A stretch of 64,000 bases of DNA from VFKU01 sp964620045 (lineage in GTDB: Bacteria; Hydrogenedentota; Hydrogenedentia; Hydrogenedentales; GCA-2746185): positions 1 to 64,000 of the forward strand of contig CAZUJL010000007.1 in the NCBI GenBank assembly GCA_964620045.1, written 5' to 3'. Each line of letters starts with the position of its first letter. The first letter of the stretch is position 1. Shown one piece after another: positions 8,896-18,861 of this stretch. The position numbers and the translations under genes are program-made. Under the pieces are notes generated by a model, which saw nothing but the letters and a program-made list of their open reading frames with translations, did not search any database and had not been told where the DNA came from.

Positions 8896-10355
8896 TCGCG
8901 CTCTGGATTCTCATCATTCCCATCGCGGGCGCCTTCGCCGCGCTGTTCGCCGGGGTTGTCTCGGGGCACATGGCCCGCTGGGTCGCCGCGGGCGCACTGC
9001 TGCTCGATGCGGTGCTCCTGTTCACACTGTGGGGCGCGCCAAACGACGGCGGATGGCTGGCCGAATGGTCGGTCGATTGGGTCGTGCCGCTCGGGATTCG
9101 GTTCGCGCTGGGGATTGACGGCCTCGCGCTTGTGCTCTCGCTCATGGCGTGTATTTCGGGCTTTGCCGCGCTGATCGCGATTCCGTCCGATCGCAAGGAT
9201 GAAGGCATGCACAGCGCCCTGTATCTGGCCGCTGTCAGCGGAGTCTTAGGCGTATTTCTCGCCAAGGACCTGATGTTGTTCTTCATGTTCTACGAAGTGA
9301 TGCTGATTCCCACCGTTGCGCTGATGCTCCGGTGGGGTTCGGGCGATCGTTTCCGCGCCGCGATGCGCTTCTTCGTCTTCACGCAGGCCGGCGGTCTCCT
9401 GATGTTCGTCGCCATTCTCGGCCTGCACGCCGCGCACTTCGTCGAAACCGGAATCCACACCTTCGATTACGCCGTCTTGAGCAGCACGACGATGAGCGCG
9501 TCCCTCGCGATGCTGTTCCTTGTGTGCTTTGCGCTCGCGTTTGCCGTGAAGCTGCCCGTGGTGCCATTCCACACGTGGCAGCCGCAGGCCTACGCCGCCG
9601 CACCCGCCGAGGGCGCCATCCTGCTCTCCGCGCTCATGGCGAAGACCGCCGGATACGGATTGCTGCGGTTCGCGATTCCGATGTTCCCCGACGCGGCGGA
9701 GCGCCTCGCGCCGTGGGCGATGGGGCTGGGCGTGTTCACCGTGTTGTACGCGGCATGGCTCGCATATGGCCAGCGCGACCTTCGCCGGTTGATCGCGTAC
9801 TCCAGCGCCGGCCACTTGGGCTACGTCGTGCTCGGTGTATTCGCGATGAACGACCTCGCGCGCAACGGCGCGATTCTCCAGATGTTCTGCCACGGCCTCA
9901 GCGTGGCCGGTTTGTTCCTCGTGGCGGACCACATCGAGCGCCGCACCGGCACGCGCAATCTCGACGAACTCGGCGGGCTCTGGCATTCCGCGCCGCGCCT
10001 CGGCGGAATTGGTCTGGTGTTCGTGTTGGCGACGCTCGGCTTGCCGGGTCTCGGCAATTTTATTGGCGAGTTCCTCGTGCTCGCCGGCGTGTTTCAGGCG
10101 GACCCCGTTATCGGTGCGATTGCCGCGCTTGGCGCGGTGTTCAGCGCCGCCTATTCGCTGCGCCTGATGCAGCGCGTGTTCTTCGGCCCGCGCACTTCAG
10201 CGGTTAGCCTCCCGGAACTTTCCCCACGCGCGCTGGTGGTGTGCGCGGCGTTGATTGCCCTGTTGCTGTGGGTGGGTTTCCGGCCCGGCGTGCTGCTTAA
10301 GGCTGCCGGCGCGCCAGAAACTCCCCAGACCCTGGTCGCGGAGGATGTCCCGTGA
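8892..10355 (+). CDS. nuoM: NADH-quinone oxidoreductase subunit M
   Basis: A 487-residue antiporter-like proton-pumping subunit. The motifs MFYEVMLIPT and KLPVVPFHTWQPQAY are typical. The start at 8892 is preferred over an in-frame codon at 8754 because it gives the ATGA overlap with nuoL and begins directly with the first membrane helix. The nuoN start (GTG) overlaps its stop. Confidence 0.96.
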   Translation: MIALWILIIPIAGAFAALFAGVVSGHMARWVAAGALLLDAVLLFTLWGAPNDGGWLAEWSVDWVVPLGIRFALGIDGLALVLSLMACISGFAALIAIPSDRKDEGMHSALYLAAVSGVLGVFLAKDLMLFFMFYEVMLIPTVALMLRWGSGDRFRAAMRFFVFTQAGGLLMFVAILGLHAAHFVETGIHTFDYAVLSSTTMSASLAMLFLVCFALAFAVKLPVVPFHTWQPQAYAAAPAEGAILLSALMAKTAGYGLLRFAIPMFPDAAERLAPWAMGLGVFTVLYAAWLAYGQRDLRRLIAYSSAGHLGYVVLGVFAMNDLARNGAILQMFCHGLSVAGLFLVADHIERRTGTRNLDELGGLWHSAPRLGGIGLVFVLATLGLPGLGNFIGEFLVLAGVFQADPVIGAIAALGAVFSAAYSLRLMQRVFFGPRTSAVSLPELSPRALVVCAALIALLLWVGFRPGVLLKAAGAPETPQTLVAEDVP

Positions 10356-11785
10356 CTACGGACGATTTCATTGCGCTTTCACCGCTAATTGTATTGGGCC
10401 TAACGCCCATCGTCGTCATGCTGTCCATCGCCGTGCGCCGGCGCCACAGCGTCAGTCTCGCCATTTCGCTGACGGGTTTAAGCGCCGCGCTGGGGTGCGT
10501 GTTCCTCGCCAATTCGGTCGCGCCGCTCGATATCACCAAGCTGTTCCATGTGCATGCCCAGGGTCTGTTCTTCGTTGGGCTGACGATCAGCATCGCGCTC
10601 ATGATTCTCGCCATGGGCTACTCGTATCTGGCGCACCGCGAGTCGCATCCCGAGGAGTACTACGTCCTCGTGCTGATCGCCACCGCCGGCGCATGCGTGA
10701 TGTCGCTCAGCTCGCACTTCGTCTCGTTCTACCTCGGCCTCGAAATTCTCAGCGTCGCGCAGTACGGCCTCGTCGCCTATGTGCGCCGCGATCCGCGCGG
10801 CACCGAAGCAGGCCTGAAGTACCTCGTGCTGGCCGCGGCCTCGGCGGCGTTCCTGCTGTTCGGCATGGCCCTGGTCTATGCCGAGCTCGGCACCATGCGC
10901 TTCGAAAGCTTCGTCAACGCCTCCCCCGAGCAGTTGCAGAACCGGGTCGTGCTGCTCGGCGTAGCCATGATGTTCGCCAGCATCGGCTTCAAGCTCTCCA
11001 TCGTCCCCTTCCACTACTGGACCCCGGACGTCTACGAAGGCGCGCCCGCATCGGTTGCCGCCTTCGCGTCCACGGCCGGCAAGATTGGCGTGCTTGCGAT
11101 TCTCGTGCGCTATTTCGCGCTGGAAGACTCCGCCATATCGAGCGCCTTGGCGATGTTCATCGCCGTCACTGGCGCCGCGTCCATGATTGTCGGCAACCTG
11201 CTCGCCCTGGTGCAGAAAAATCTCAAGCGCATTCTCGCGTATTCCTCGATCGCGCACATGGGCTACCTGTCGCTGGGCTTCCTCGGCTCGCGCGACACCG
11301 CCACCGCCACCGTCGCGTTTTACATGGTCGCCTATTCCGCCGCCACCCTCTCCGCCTTCGGCGTGATCATGGCGCTCTCCACCGGGTTCCGCCACAACCG
11401 CGACATCGAACACCTCGACGACTACAAGGGCCTCTACCGCACCAACCCCATACTCGCGACCGTGCTGGGCATTAGCCTGCTGTCCATGGCCGGCATCCCC
11501 ATGACCGCCGGCTTCTTCGGCAAGCTGTACGTCGTGTTCGCCGGCGCCGAATCGACCCAGTGGGCGCTGCTGATCATTCTCGCCCTAGGCAGCGCCGTCG
11601 GCGCCTACTACTACCTGCGCGTCGCCATGATGCTCTTCGCCAACGTCGATACCATCCAGCCCGACGTCACGCCCCCGCTCGCCATGCAGGTGCTGCTCAT
11701 CCTGCTCACCATCGTCACGGTCTCCCTCGGCCTGTTCCCCGGCATCCTGCTCTCCGTGCTGAGCAACCTAAGCCCCGGTTTCTAG
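10352..11785 (+). CDS. nuoN: NADH-quinone oxidoreductase subunit N
   Basis: A 477-residue, roughly 14-helix subunit, the third antiporter-like pump. It contains KLSIVPFHYWTPDVYEGAP, the standard NuoN signature. It starts with GTG overlapping the nuoM stop. It is the last gene of the operon and a strong terminator lies about 30 bases after its stop. Confidence 0.96.
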   Translation: MTTDDFIALSPLIVLGLTPIVVMLSIAVRRRHSVSLAISLTGLSAALGCVFLANSVAPLDITKLFHVHAQGLFFVGLTISIALMILAMGYSYLAHRESHPEEYYVLVLIATAGACVMSLSSHFVSFYLGLEILSVAQYGLVAYVRRDPRGTEAGLKYLVLAAASAAFLLFGMALVYAELGTMRFESFVNASPEQLQNRVVLLGVAMMFASIGFKLSIVPFHYWTPDVYEGAPASVAAFASTAGKIGVLAILVRYFALEDSAISSALAMFIAVTGAASMIVGNLLALVQKNLKRILAYSSIAHMGYLSLGFLGSRDTATATVAFYMVAYSAATLSAFGVIMALSTGFRHNRDIEHLDDYKGLYRTNPILATVLGISLLSMAGIPMTAGFFGKLYVVFAGAESTQWALLIILALGSAVGAYYYLRVAMMLFANVDTIQPDVTPPLAMQVLLILLTIVTVSLGLFPGILLSVLSNLSPGF

Positions 11786-11814
11786 TCCCTTTCCCGATCT
11801 CCAGACAAAAAGAA

Positions 11815-11844
11815 AAACGGCGCAGCCAAGCTGCGCCGTTTTGT
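11815..11844 (+). terminator. Rho-independent terminator of the nuo operon
   Basis: An almost perfect stem AAACGGCGCAG / CTGCGCCGTTT with a 5-base loop, followed by TTG. The A-rich left flank and T-rich right flank would allow it to work in both directions. It closes the nuo operon before the tRNA fragment. Confidence 0.9.
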
Positions 11845-11852
11845 CATTTAAG

Positions 11853-11898
11853 TGGTAGCGGGGGTAGGATTTGAACCTACGACCTTTGGGTTATGAGG
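11853..11898 (-). pseudogene. 3' half of initiator tRNA-fMet(CAT), likely attachment-site scar
   Basis: Read on the minus strand, this holds the anticodon loop CTCATAA, the initiator-type stem start CCC, a full T arm with GGTTCAAATCC, the acceptor strand CCCCGCT and encoded ACCA. The sequence before the anticodon loop (positions above 11898) does not form the D arm or the 5' acceptor strand. Only the 3' half of the gene is therefore present. Integrases often recombine at the anticodon loop and leave exactly such a half. The intact copy would be expected at the other end of the island, outside this window. Confidence 0.8.
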
Positions 11899-12386
11899 AA
11901 GCTATCACCCAAATCCGCAACTGATTGATCCACTGATACTTACAGATTTCGCTTGTACCTACGCCCTTCAACTGCCGGTGAACATGTTGCACATGAACCA
12001 CATGTTCACCATTTTTTACTGTACACAGCACTGTACACAAAATCTCCTGTCAATCTAAAGCCGCATCATGCGTCAAATTATATTTCTTGGCAATTTAATG
12101 CGAGATCATGTTGCGTCAGTGGTGCTTCTGGCACAGCTCGGAGAGCACTTGGACCGTTGAAGGCGGAGCTGAGAAGCTTACAAATCGCCACGAGATTCGC
12201 CGACGTAGTCGGTTTCAGGGATCTCGTAAGTCATTGCCGCGCAACAAGTACGAATATTCGGGACGGACAAACGAAGTTTTCACCGATTTTTCTCATTAAT
12301 GAACCCTACGTAGCGGATGTCATAAGTTCAATCATGTCAATGAGTACGAGTATTTGCGAAGGACAAATATTCTTCTTTGCGCCTGG
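11899..12386. other. Intergenic stretch at island edge, no supported gene
   Basis: About 490 bases between the tRNA half and the end of cusA. A weak inverted pair TTTGGGT / ACCCAAA flanks the tRNA junction (about 11884-11914) and could be the integrase core site. A TGTAC-rich direct repeat is at 12017-12038. Short open frames exist on both strands, but none has a ribosome site or a recognisable protein. Confidence 0.5.
12017..12038 (+). repeat. 22-bp repeat, left copy
   Basis: TACTGTACACAGCACTGTAC plus AC. Inside it the 8-mer ACTGTACA is repeated with a 12-base period. A copy differing at one base is at 34814-34835 in the same orientation, at the other side of the metal-resistance gene block. 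It may be a recombination or protein-binding site of the island. Confidence 0.6.
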
Positions 12387-15300
12387 TTAAGTCTTACGCG
12401 ATGTGGTCAATTTTTGGGCTCCTCGTTTCTTCCAGATGGCAAAAACCGCCGGGTAAACCGTCAACTCCAGCAAGAATGATGTTGCCAAACCACCTACCAT
12501 CGGAGCAGCGATACGCTTCATTACGTCTGCACCTGTTCCTGTACTTAGCATGATTGGCACTAGCGCAATGAACGTAGTCAAAACCGTCATTAACTTGGGA
12601 CGGATGCGCTGGGCCGCACCTTCCGCAATTGCCTGGCGCAGATCATCAAAAGTGTTCATTCGTCCTTCGGCCGTGCGCCGACCATGCGCAAGGGTCAGAT
12701 ACAACAACATGATTACGCCAGTTTCCGCGTCCAACCCTGCCAGGGCGATTAGTCCGACCCACACGGCCACGCTCATGTTGTATTCGAGTAGATAAAGCAA
12801 CCAGATCGCGCCTATGAGCGAAAAAGGCACTGCCAGCAATACGATGCACGTTTCCACCAGAGACTTGGTATTCAGGTAAAGCAACAAGAACACGATCGCC
12901 AGAGTCGCAGGTACGACGATCTTCAGGCGTTCCTTCGCCCGTTCAAAGTAGCGGAATTGCCCAGCCCATTCCACGCCGGTACTTGCCGGCAATGTCACAC
13001 GCTCGCTCACAACCTTTCGAGCGTCCTCAACGTAATCTGCGATGCCCCGTCGTGTCACGTCAACGAACACATAGCCGACCAACTGACCATCCTCACTCCG
13101 TACGATAGGAGGGCCCAAATTGAACTCAATATTTGCGACGTTGTCGATCGGAATCCGTGTACCTGTAGGCGTGTCTACCAAAATCTGCGCAAGCGATTTG
13201 GAATCTTCACGAAAATCCCTTGCATAGCGCACATTCACTGAGTATCGCTCGCGCCCTTCAACCGTCTGCGTCACATTCATTCCGCCGACGGCTATCTCTA
13301 TCGCATCTGTCACGTCCTGTACCGTTAATCCATAGCGCGCCGCGCGCTCTCGATCGACTACGTAGTCAAAAAAATAGCCACCCGCCTCACGCTCTGCGAA
13401 TGCACTTCGCGTGTACGGGGCGGTACGCGGATCTTCCTTAATGGCTCGTTCAATCGCTATGGCGGTCTGTTCGATCTCGTGCAGCGTTTTACCGAACACC
13501 TTTATTCCGAGTGCACTTCGGATGCCGGTGGACAACATTTCTGTCCGGGTCTGAACAGGCATCCACCAGATGTTGGGCATACCAGGATACCGCAATTTCT
13601 CGTCCATCTCGTCGATTAGGGCGTCAAACGTGAGACCGGTGCGCCATTCGTCTTCGGGCTTCAGCACGACAACAGTCTCGACCATCGACATGGGAGCCGG
13701 GTCGGTGGCGGTCTCCGAACGGCCTGCTTTGCCAAACACAGATTCGACCTCGGGGAACTGCTTGAGTTGTCGATCCATGGACTGGAGAATGGTTGTGGCT
13801 TCCGTGATCGACATGCCCGGAAGGGCCGTCGGCATATATAAGATTGCACCCTCGTTGAGTGGCGGCATAAACTCGTTGCCCAACTTAAAAAATACCGGGA
13901 CGGTGAAACCCATGGCCGCAATTGCGCCAGCCACAACCAGCCAACGCGCCCAAACGACAAAATGCACGACCGGTGTATACGCGGCGATCAGTAAACGGTT
14001 AATCGGGTTCTTTTCCTCGCGGAGCACTCGCCCCCGAACAAACAGGACGGCGAGCACCGGCGTAAGCGTAACCGCCAGGAGTGCCGCAAAACCCATCGAG
14101 TACGTTTTCGTGTAGGCCAACGGACGAAACAATCGCCCCTCCGTGGCCTGTAATGTAAACACCGGGAGGAACGATACTGTGATGACCACGAGCGAAAAGA
14201 AAATACTCGGACCGACCTCCTGCATTGCCTGAATCACCACCGCCTTCCGGGCATTTGGCCGACCTGCAGATTCCCACGTTTCCAACCGTTTATGAATATT
14301 CTCAATAATAATGATCGAGGCGTCTACCATGGCGCCTATAGCCACCGCAATGCCGCCCAGCGACATGATGTTCGCAGTCAGGTTCTGCTGTGCCATCGGA
14401 ATAAATGCGAGCAATGCAGCGACCGGCAGGCAAATAATTGGCACTAAAGCGGATCGTGCGTGCAGCAGAAATACCGCGATGACCACACTTACAATGATCA
14501 TCTCTTCCATTAGCGTATGTCGAAGCGTATCGATCGCCCGTAGGATTAGGTCAGATCGGTCGTATGCCACGACTATCTCTACTCCCGGCGGCAGCGATGA
14601 TTTCGTTTCTTCAATTCTCTCCTTCACGCGCCGAATCACATTGAGAGCGTTCTCGCCATATCTCATGACGACGATTCCACCGGCGACTTCTCCTTCGCCG
14701 TTTAATTCCGCAAGACCTCGCCGCATATCGGGCCCAAGCTGCACCTCAGCAACGTCTTTGACATACACGGGAACGCCGCCTTCGCTGAGCTTCAAGGGAA
14801 TCAGCTTGATGTCGTCGATGGATCGGATGTATCCACGTCCGCGGACAAATTGTTCGTGACCGGCTACTTCGATAACCCCCGCCCCAACATCGATATTCGA
14901 ACGCTCGACTGCCTCGGTGACGTCCTTGAGTGCGATGTTGTACGCGCGCAGCTTGGTGGGGTCGAGCGTGATCTGATACTGCTTGACGAATCCGCCCACT
15001 GAAGCCACTTCAGCCACGCCTTCGACGCCTTCTAGCCAATACCGCAGGCTCCAATCCTGGAGCGATCGCAAGTCAGCGAGACTGTGCGCCCCGGTCTTGT
15101 CGACAAGCGCGTACTGAAAAACCCACCCCACTCCCGTAGCGTCGGGACCAATGGTCGGATTCACGCCTGCTGGCAGTTCTGTCCGCATCGAGTTGAGGTA
15201 CTCGAGCACGCGGCTACGCGCCCAGTAGATGTCGGTCCCGTCCTCGAAAATCACATAAACGAAAGACAGACCAAGAAACGACTGCCCACGCACGAATTCG

Positions 15301-15569
15301 ACATTCGGCGCCGCAAGCAAAGATGTGGAGAGTGGATACGTAATCTGGTTCTCGACCAAATCCGGACTGCGCCCCGGCCATTCAGTGAGAATGATCACCT
15401 GTGTGTCGGATAGGTCCGGGATCGCATCAAGTGGCACGTTTCTAAGTGAATAGTACCCCCAGCCTGCCAAGGCGCTTATCGTGAGAATCGTCAGCAATGG
15501 GTTGTTCGCGCAATAGGCGATCAACCGCGCGACCAACCCGTTATTGTTCGAATCCGATTCGCCTACCAT
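12387..15569 (-). CDS. cusA: HME-RND efflux transporter, CusA-like
   Basis: A 1060-residue inner-membrane pump of the heavy-metal RND family, driven by proton flow. The N-terminus has one hydrophobic helix, then the segment NVPLDAIPDLSDTQVI and TEWPGRSPDLVENQITYPL, typical of CusA/CzcA. Two repeated halves of membrane helices and periplasmic loops follow. The methionine-containing segments and its grouping with copper genes favour Cu(I)/Ag(I) as substrate, although CzcA-type Zn/Co specificity cannot be excluded. It overlaps the cusB stop by 7 bases and is the last gene of the leftward operon. Confidence 0.93.
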   Translation of the reverse strand: MVGESDSNNNGLVARLIAYCANNPLLTILTISALAGWGYYSLRNVPLDAIPDLSDTQVIILTEWPGRSPDLVENQITYPLSTSLLAAPNVEFVRGQSFLGLSFVYVIFEDGTDIYWARSRVLEYLNSMRTELPAGVNPTIGPDATGVGWVFQYALVDKTGAHSLADLRSLQDWSLRYWLEGVEGVAEVASVGGFVKQYQITLDPTKLRAYNIALKDVTEAVERSNIDVGAGVIEVAGHEQFVRGRGYIRSIDDIKLIPLKLSEGGVPVYVKDVAEVQLGPDMRRGLAELNGEGEVAGGIVVMRYGENALNVIRRVKERIEETKSSLPPGVEIVVAYDRSDLILRAIDTLRHTLMEEMIIVSVVIAVFLLHARSALVPIICLPVAALLAFIPMAQQNLTANIMSLGGIAVAIGAMVDASIIIIENIHKRLETWESAGRPNARKAVVIQAMQEVGPSIFFSLVVITVSFLPVFTLQATEGRLFRPLAYTKTYSMGFAALLAVTLTPVLAVLFVRGRVLREEKNPINRLLIAAYTPVVHFVVWARWLVVAGAIAAMGFTVPVFFKLGNEFMPPLNEGAILYMPTALPGMSITEATTILQSMDRQLKQFPEVESVFGKAGRSETATDPAPMSMVETVVVLKPEDEWRTGLTFDALIDEMDEKLRYPGMPNIWWMPVQTRTEMLSTGIRSALGIKVFGKTLHEIEQTAIAIERAIKEDPRTAPYTRSAFAEREAGGYFFDYVVDRERAARYGLTVQDVTDAIEIAVGGMNVTQTVEGRERYSVNVRYARDFREDSKSLAQILVDTPTGTRIPIDNVANIEFNLGPPIVRSEDGQLVGYVFVDVTRRGIADYVEDARKVVSERVTLPASTGVEWAGQFRYFERAKERLKIVVPATLAIVFLLLYLNTKSLVETCIVLLAVPFSLIGAIWLLYLLEYNMSVAVWVGLIALAGLDAETGVIMLLYLTLAHGRRTAEGRMNTFDDLRQAIAEGAAQRIRPKLMTVLTTFIALVPIMLSTGTGADVMKRIAAPMVGGLATSFLLELTVYPAVFAIWKKRGAQKLTTSRKT

Positions 15570-17419
15570 TTCTCAATTCCTGACTTGAGCTTGCTCTCAG
15601 CGGCGATCAGGAAATTGGCTGAGGTGACGACGGTTTCACCTTCGTTCAATCCCTCCACGATCTCGATGTAGTCGTCCGTGCGCGCACCCACCTTCACCCG
15701 GCGCGGTTCGAGGCGGCCTTCACCAAGGTCAACGAATACCACGTGAGAAGCGCCCGCGTGAATTACTGCGCCCTCCGGCACGGCCGTGCGTTCGCCCAGT
15801 GGAAGTTCAATCCGCAGATCGGCGTACATATCCAGCTTCAGAAAACCGTTCGGATTAGGCACCTCGAAACGCACTCGTCCGGTACGGGTTTCGGCGTTTA
15901 AGTAGGGATACACATACGAAACCGTGCCTTCGAAATTTCCATTGGGTACTCCTTGCAGCGAGATGTTGGCCTTCTGCCCTTTGGTGATGCGTGGAATATC
16001 CTGTTCGTATATCTCCGCTTCAATCCATACCGTCGATAGATCGGCGATGCGATACAAAGGCACGCCTGCTTCCACCGCGCTTCCCGCAACCACATGCTTT
16101 TCAAGCACCGTACCAGAGGTTGGGGCGTTCATCGCCAGGTATTCGATCGCCGATCCCCGTTGACGGAGCGATTCAATTTGGGCGTCGTCGATTTCCCACA
16201 GGCGCAGGCGCATCTCGGCCGCTTTGGCTAACTCGCTGCTGTTTGATCGTTCTCCCTGCCCTCGACGAAGCGCCTCAAGGTATTCTTCCTGGAGTGACCA
16301 CAATTGCGGACTGTAGAAGGTAAACATCGGATCGCCTTTGCGGACTTCCTTCCCGGTGGTATCGGCAAGAACCTTTCCGATCCACGCCTCAAAGCGAAGC
16401 GTCACTTCGGTTAACCGGGATTCATCTACCGACACCCGGCCGACGGTCCGAATCTCATCCACGAGATCCCGGCGGGCGACGAAGGCCGTAGTAACACCTA
16501 TCAACTGACGGCGCTGTGCATCGACAAGAATCACTCCCGTTTCGACTTCCCGGCGAGTGACAGAAACGAGATCCATGGAGCAGATGGGGCATTTCCCGGG
16601 GGTGCTGGACTTAACCGACGGATGCATGGAGCACGTCCAATACGCGATCTCCGAAGGGTCGTGCGCGTCACCATGGGTGTGATCCACCAGCATTGCCGCT
16701 TGGTCTGAGACGACGACCTTGCCGTGATACATGTCCATGGGACAGGTAAACGAAATTGTTTCGCCGGGCTTAGCCGAAATTGGCACACGCACTGGTGCAC
16801 CAACCGGTAATTCATGACGCGCGCCCGTGGATGGAAATACCACGGCCGAAATACAGGTGTTATCAACCTTGCGTATAAATTCCAGAATTCGGTTGTCGCC
16901 GGGAGCAATGACGACCGATTCGGGAGAAAAACCCTCCGCTCCAATTTCAATCTTGGTTACGGATTCCGATGGCTCTGAGACTTCCGATACTGCAACCGTG
17001 CCTCGGTACATATCCATTGGACATGCGAACGACATCGTCTCGCCCGGCTTGAGCGAGATAGGCACACGCACCGGTGTGTTGAGCGGCAAATCAAAACGCT
17101 GCCCGGTTTTTGCAAAGACAACTGCCGTGGCACAGGTTTTGTCGGCAGTACGGACAAACTCCAACACCTGCCCTTCGCCCGGCGAGACAGTTACCGCGTC
17201 CGGCGTGAATCCTGAGGCATTCACCTCAATCCGCGTCGCACCGTCCGGAGTGCTACTTGCCGGGGTTCCGACGAGCGTTTCCGCGCCACTACCTCCGGGC
17301 ACCAGATTCCTGTCTTTGGCCCATTGGCGCAAGTCAGCGCGATACATCCACGCACCAGCACCAAGGCCAACCATGATGACCGTCAATAGCAGCATGATGG
17401 AACGAGAGTTCGATTTCAT
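15563..17419 (-). CDS. cusB: CusB-like periplasmic adaptor with two extra cupredoxin-like domains
   Basis: A 618-residue membrane-fusion protein that links the CusA pump to the outer-membrane factor. After a membrane anchor (about residues 7-24) there are two tandem cupredoxin-like domains (about 62-148 and 156-240). Each ends in a metal-site motif, FACPMDMYRG and FTCPMDMYHG. Next come a His-rich linker (HTHGDAH), a heavy-metal-binding domain YWTCSMHP...CPICSMDL (260-284), and then the barrel/lipoyl/hairpin region of HlyD-type adaptors. Ordinary CusB proteins are about 400 residues long, so the extra N-terminal part is an accretion of copper-binding modules. Confidence 0.9.
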   Translation of the reverse strand: MKSNSRSIMLLLTVIMVGLGAGAWMYRADLRQWAKDRNLVPGGSGAETLVGTPASSTPDGATRIEVNASGFTPDAVTVSPGEGQVLEFVRTADKTCATAVVFAKTGQRFDLPLNTPVRVPISLKPGETMSFACPMDMYRGTVAVSEVSEPSESVTKIEIGAEGFSPESVVIAPGDNRILEFIRKVDNTCISAVVFPSTGARHELPVGAPVRVPISAKPGETISFTCPMDMYHGKVVVSDQAAMLVDHTHGDAHDPSEIAYWTCSMHPSVKSSTPGKCPICSMDLVSVTRREVETGVILVDAQRRQLIGVTTAFVARRDLVDEIRTVGRVSVDESRLTEVTLRFEAWIGKVLADTTGKEVRKGDPMFTFYSPQLWSLQEEYLEALRRGQGERSNSSELAKAAEMRLRLWEIDDAQIESLRQRGSAIEYLAMNAPTSGTVLEKHVVAGSAVEAGVPLYRIADLSTVWIEAEIYEQDIPRITKGQKANISLQGVPNGNFEGTVSYVYPYLNAETRTGRVRFEVPNPNGFLKLDMYADLRIELPLGERTAVPEGAVIHAGASHVVFVDLGEGRLEPRRVKVGARTDDYIEIVEGLNEGETVVTSANFLIAAESKLKSGIEKW

Positions 17420-17424
17420 GGGAA

Positions 17425-18828
17425 TTACTCCAGTGTAGGCGTCGAATCGGAGAACGAAATTCCGATCGCGCGGTCGAGTTTGGCTACTCCGTTGTGATAG
17501 GCCGCACTAAATTCCGTTGCGTTTAATGTGGTGTCCATCAATAGTTTTTGTGCAGAAACCAATGCCAGGAAATCGACCTCGCCAGACGAATAGCCCGAGC
17601 GGGCCGCTTCCAGGTTTTCTTCGGCTACAGGCAAGAGATGCGATTCGTACAAGGTGATGCCATCGAGGCTTTCCTGTATCTCCTCAAACGCCTCGTGCAC
17701 TTCGAGCAGAATATCCCGGTGCATTCTTCGCGCTTCGGATTCTGCGCTGGCGAGATTCGCTTTGGCCTCGCTTACGGCTGCGCGGCGTCGGCTACGCTGA
17801 AGCGGTACATTGACGCTAAATCCAATTGACGGCCTCAGTTCTTTTTCATCCCAAAAACTGTCGTATGCAGCCATTACTGAAAAGTCCGGGTAGGAATCCT
17901 TCCGGGCCAGCGCTGTATAAGCTTCCATCGATTGGACCTTGGCGCCCAATGCGCGCAATTCGGGCCTATTCTGCTCTGCCGCTGCCCGCAGCTCCGGAAG
18001 TGACCGCGGCGGTACCGGCGCCGACAGCGATTGGGGAAGACTTGGAATTGTCGTTTCAGTGCCTTGATTCAGAAGGGCATTGATTTTCGCAATCGAACGA
18101 TTTCGAACGCGTGTAAGCACAGTGCCATCATGAATCAGCATCTCGCGCTCGACACTCACTTGCAGCACGTCCTGTTTCGGGACGATTCCTGCGCCGTATT
18201 TGCGTTGTGCGATCCCTTCAATTTCGCCGAGCAATGCCTGATTTCTTGAATTGATGTCCAAAGCCCGGTCTAGAAACCAGAGATTTACGTATGCGGCACG
18301 GGTTTCATACACCAATTGTTGCCGGACGGATTCCAAATCGCCGCGCACTTCCTCAGCCTCATGCTTTGCAGCTTCCCCGCGAAGCCTTCGCTTGCCGGGC
18401 CACGGAAAGGATTGCGACACTTCAAACTTCTGCCCAGCGTCGAACTCATTGGAACCCAATGTCCCCGGACCCAACATGTATGTGAACATGGGATCGTCAA
18501 GAGCCGTTACTTGGTCGAATCGCTCGGAAGCTGCTCTTAACGCATGAGCAGCTTGCTCGAATGATGGATTTCGAGCGATGACCTGCCGGATCAGCGAATC
18601 TAGTGAAAGAGTGCCCTCTGGAGAAACCAATTCGGCGTTGCTCGATGCTTTCTCGCCTCCAGGGGCTTGTGCCTGAAGTAAAATCGTACTCGCAGAACTT
18701 CGAGTATCGTTGTCTATTGAAGTTTTGGGCTGAGCGAAGCTCCGAGCTTGAATAAAAACCACGAACAGGCCGGCGAAAAAATATGAGCCGACGCGCAGTA
18801 TTCCAAAATGCACTGATGATGGATTCAT
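17425..18828 (-). CDS. TolC-like outer-membrane factor of the Cus system
   Basis: A 467-residue outer-membrane channel protein with a signal peptide (about residues 1-32, ending FAQ) and the repeated coiled-coil pattern of the OMF family, such as ARSGYSSGEVDFLALVSAQ and AQRKYGAGIVPKQDVLQV. The start at 18828 is preferred to the upstream in-frame codon at 18876 because GAGGAAGG stands just before it and the signal peptide begins there. It lies 5 bases ahead of cusB in one operon, so it is the likely CusC partner. Substrate specificity comes from the pump, not this protein. Confidence 0.88.
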   Translation of the reverse strand: MNPSSVHFGILRVGSYFFAGLFVVFIQARSFAQPKTSIDNDTRSSASTILLQAQAPGGEKASSNAELVSPEGTLSLDSLIRQVIARNPSFEQAAHALRAASERFDQVTALDDPMFTYMLGPGTLGSNEFDAGQKFEVSQSFPWPGKRRLRGEAAKHEAEEVRGDLESVRQQLVYETRAAYVNLWFLDRALDINSRNQALLGEIEGIAQRKYGAGIVPKQDVLQVSVEREMLIHDGTVLTRVRNRSIAKINALLNQGTETTIPSLPQSLSAPVPPRSLPELRAAAEQNRPELRALGAKVQSMEAYTALARKDSYPDFSVMAAYDSFWDEKELRPSIGFSVNVPLQRSRRRAAVSEAKANLASAESEARRMHRDILLEVHEAFEEIQESLDGITLYESHLLPVAEENLEAARSGYSSGEVDFLALVSAQKLLMDTTLNATEFSAAYHNGVAKLDRAIGISFSDSTPTLE

Positions 18829-18861
18829 GATGCCTTCCTCATGACAGAATTCAGCCGAGTT

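Noticed and set aside
11953..12390. 145-codon plus-strand frame after the tRNA half
   Set aside because: Composition is unlike a real protein, it contains the 22-bp repeat, has no ribosome site and no known motif. An integrase remnant was considered, but no catalytic motif was seen.
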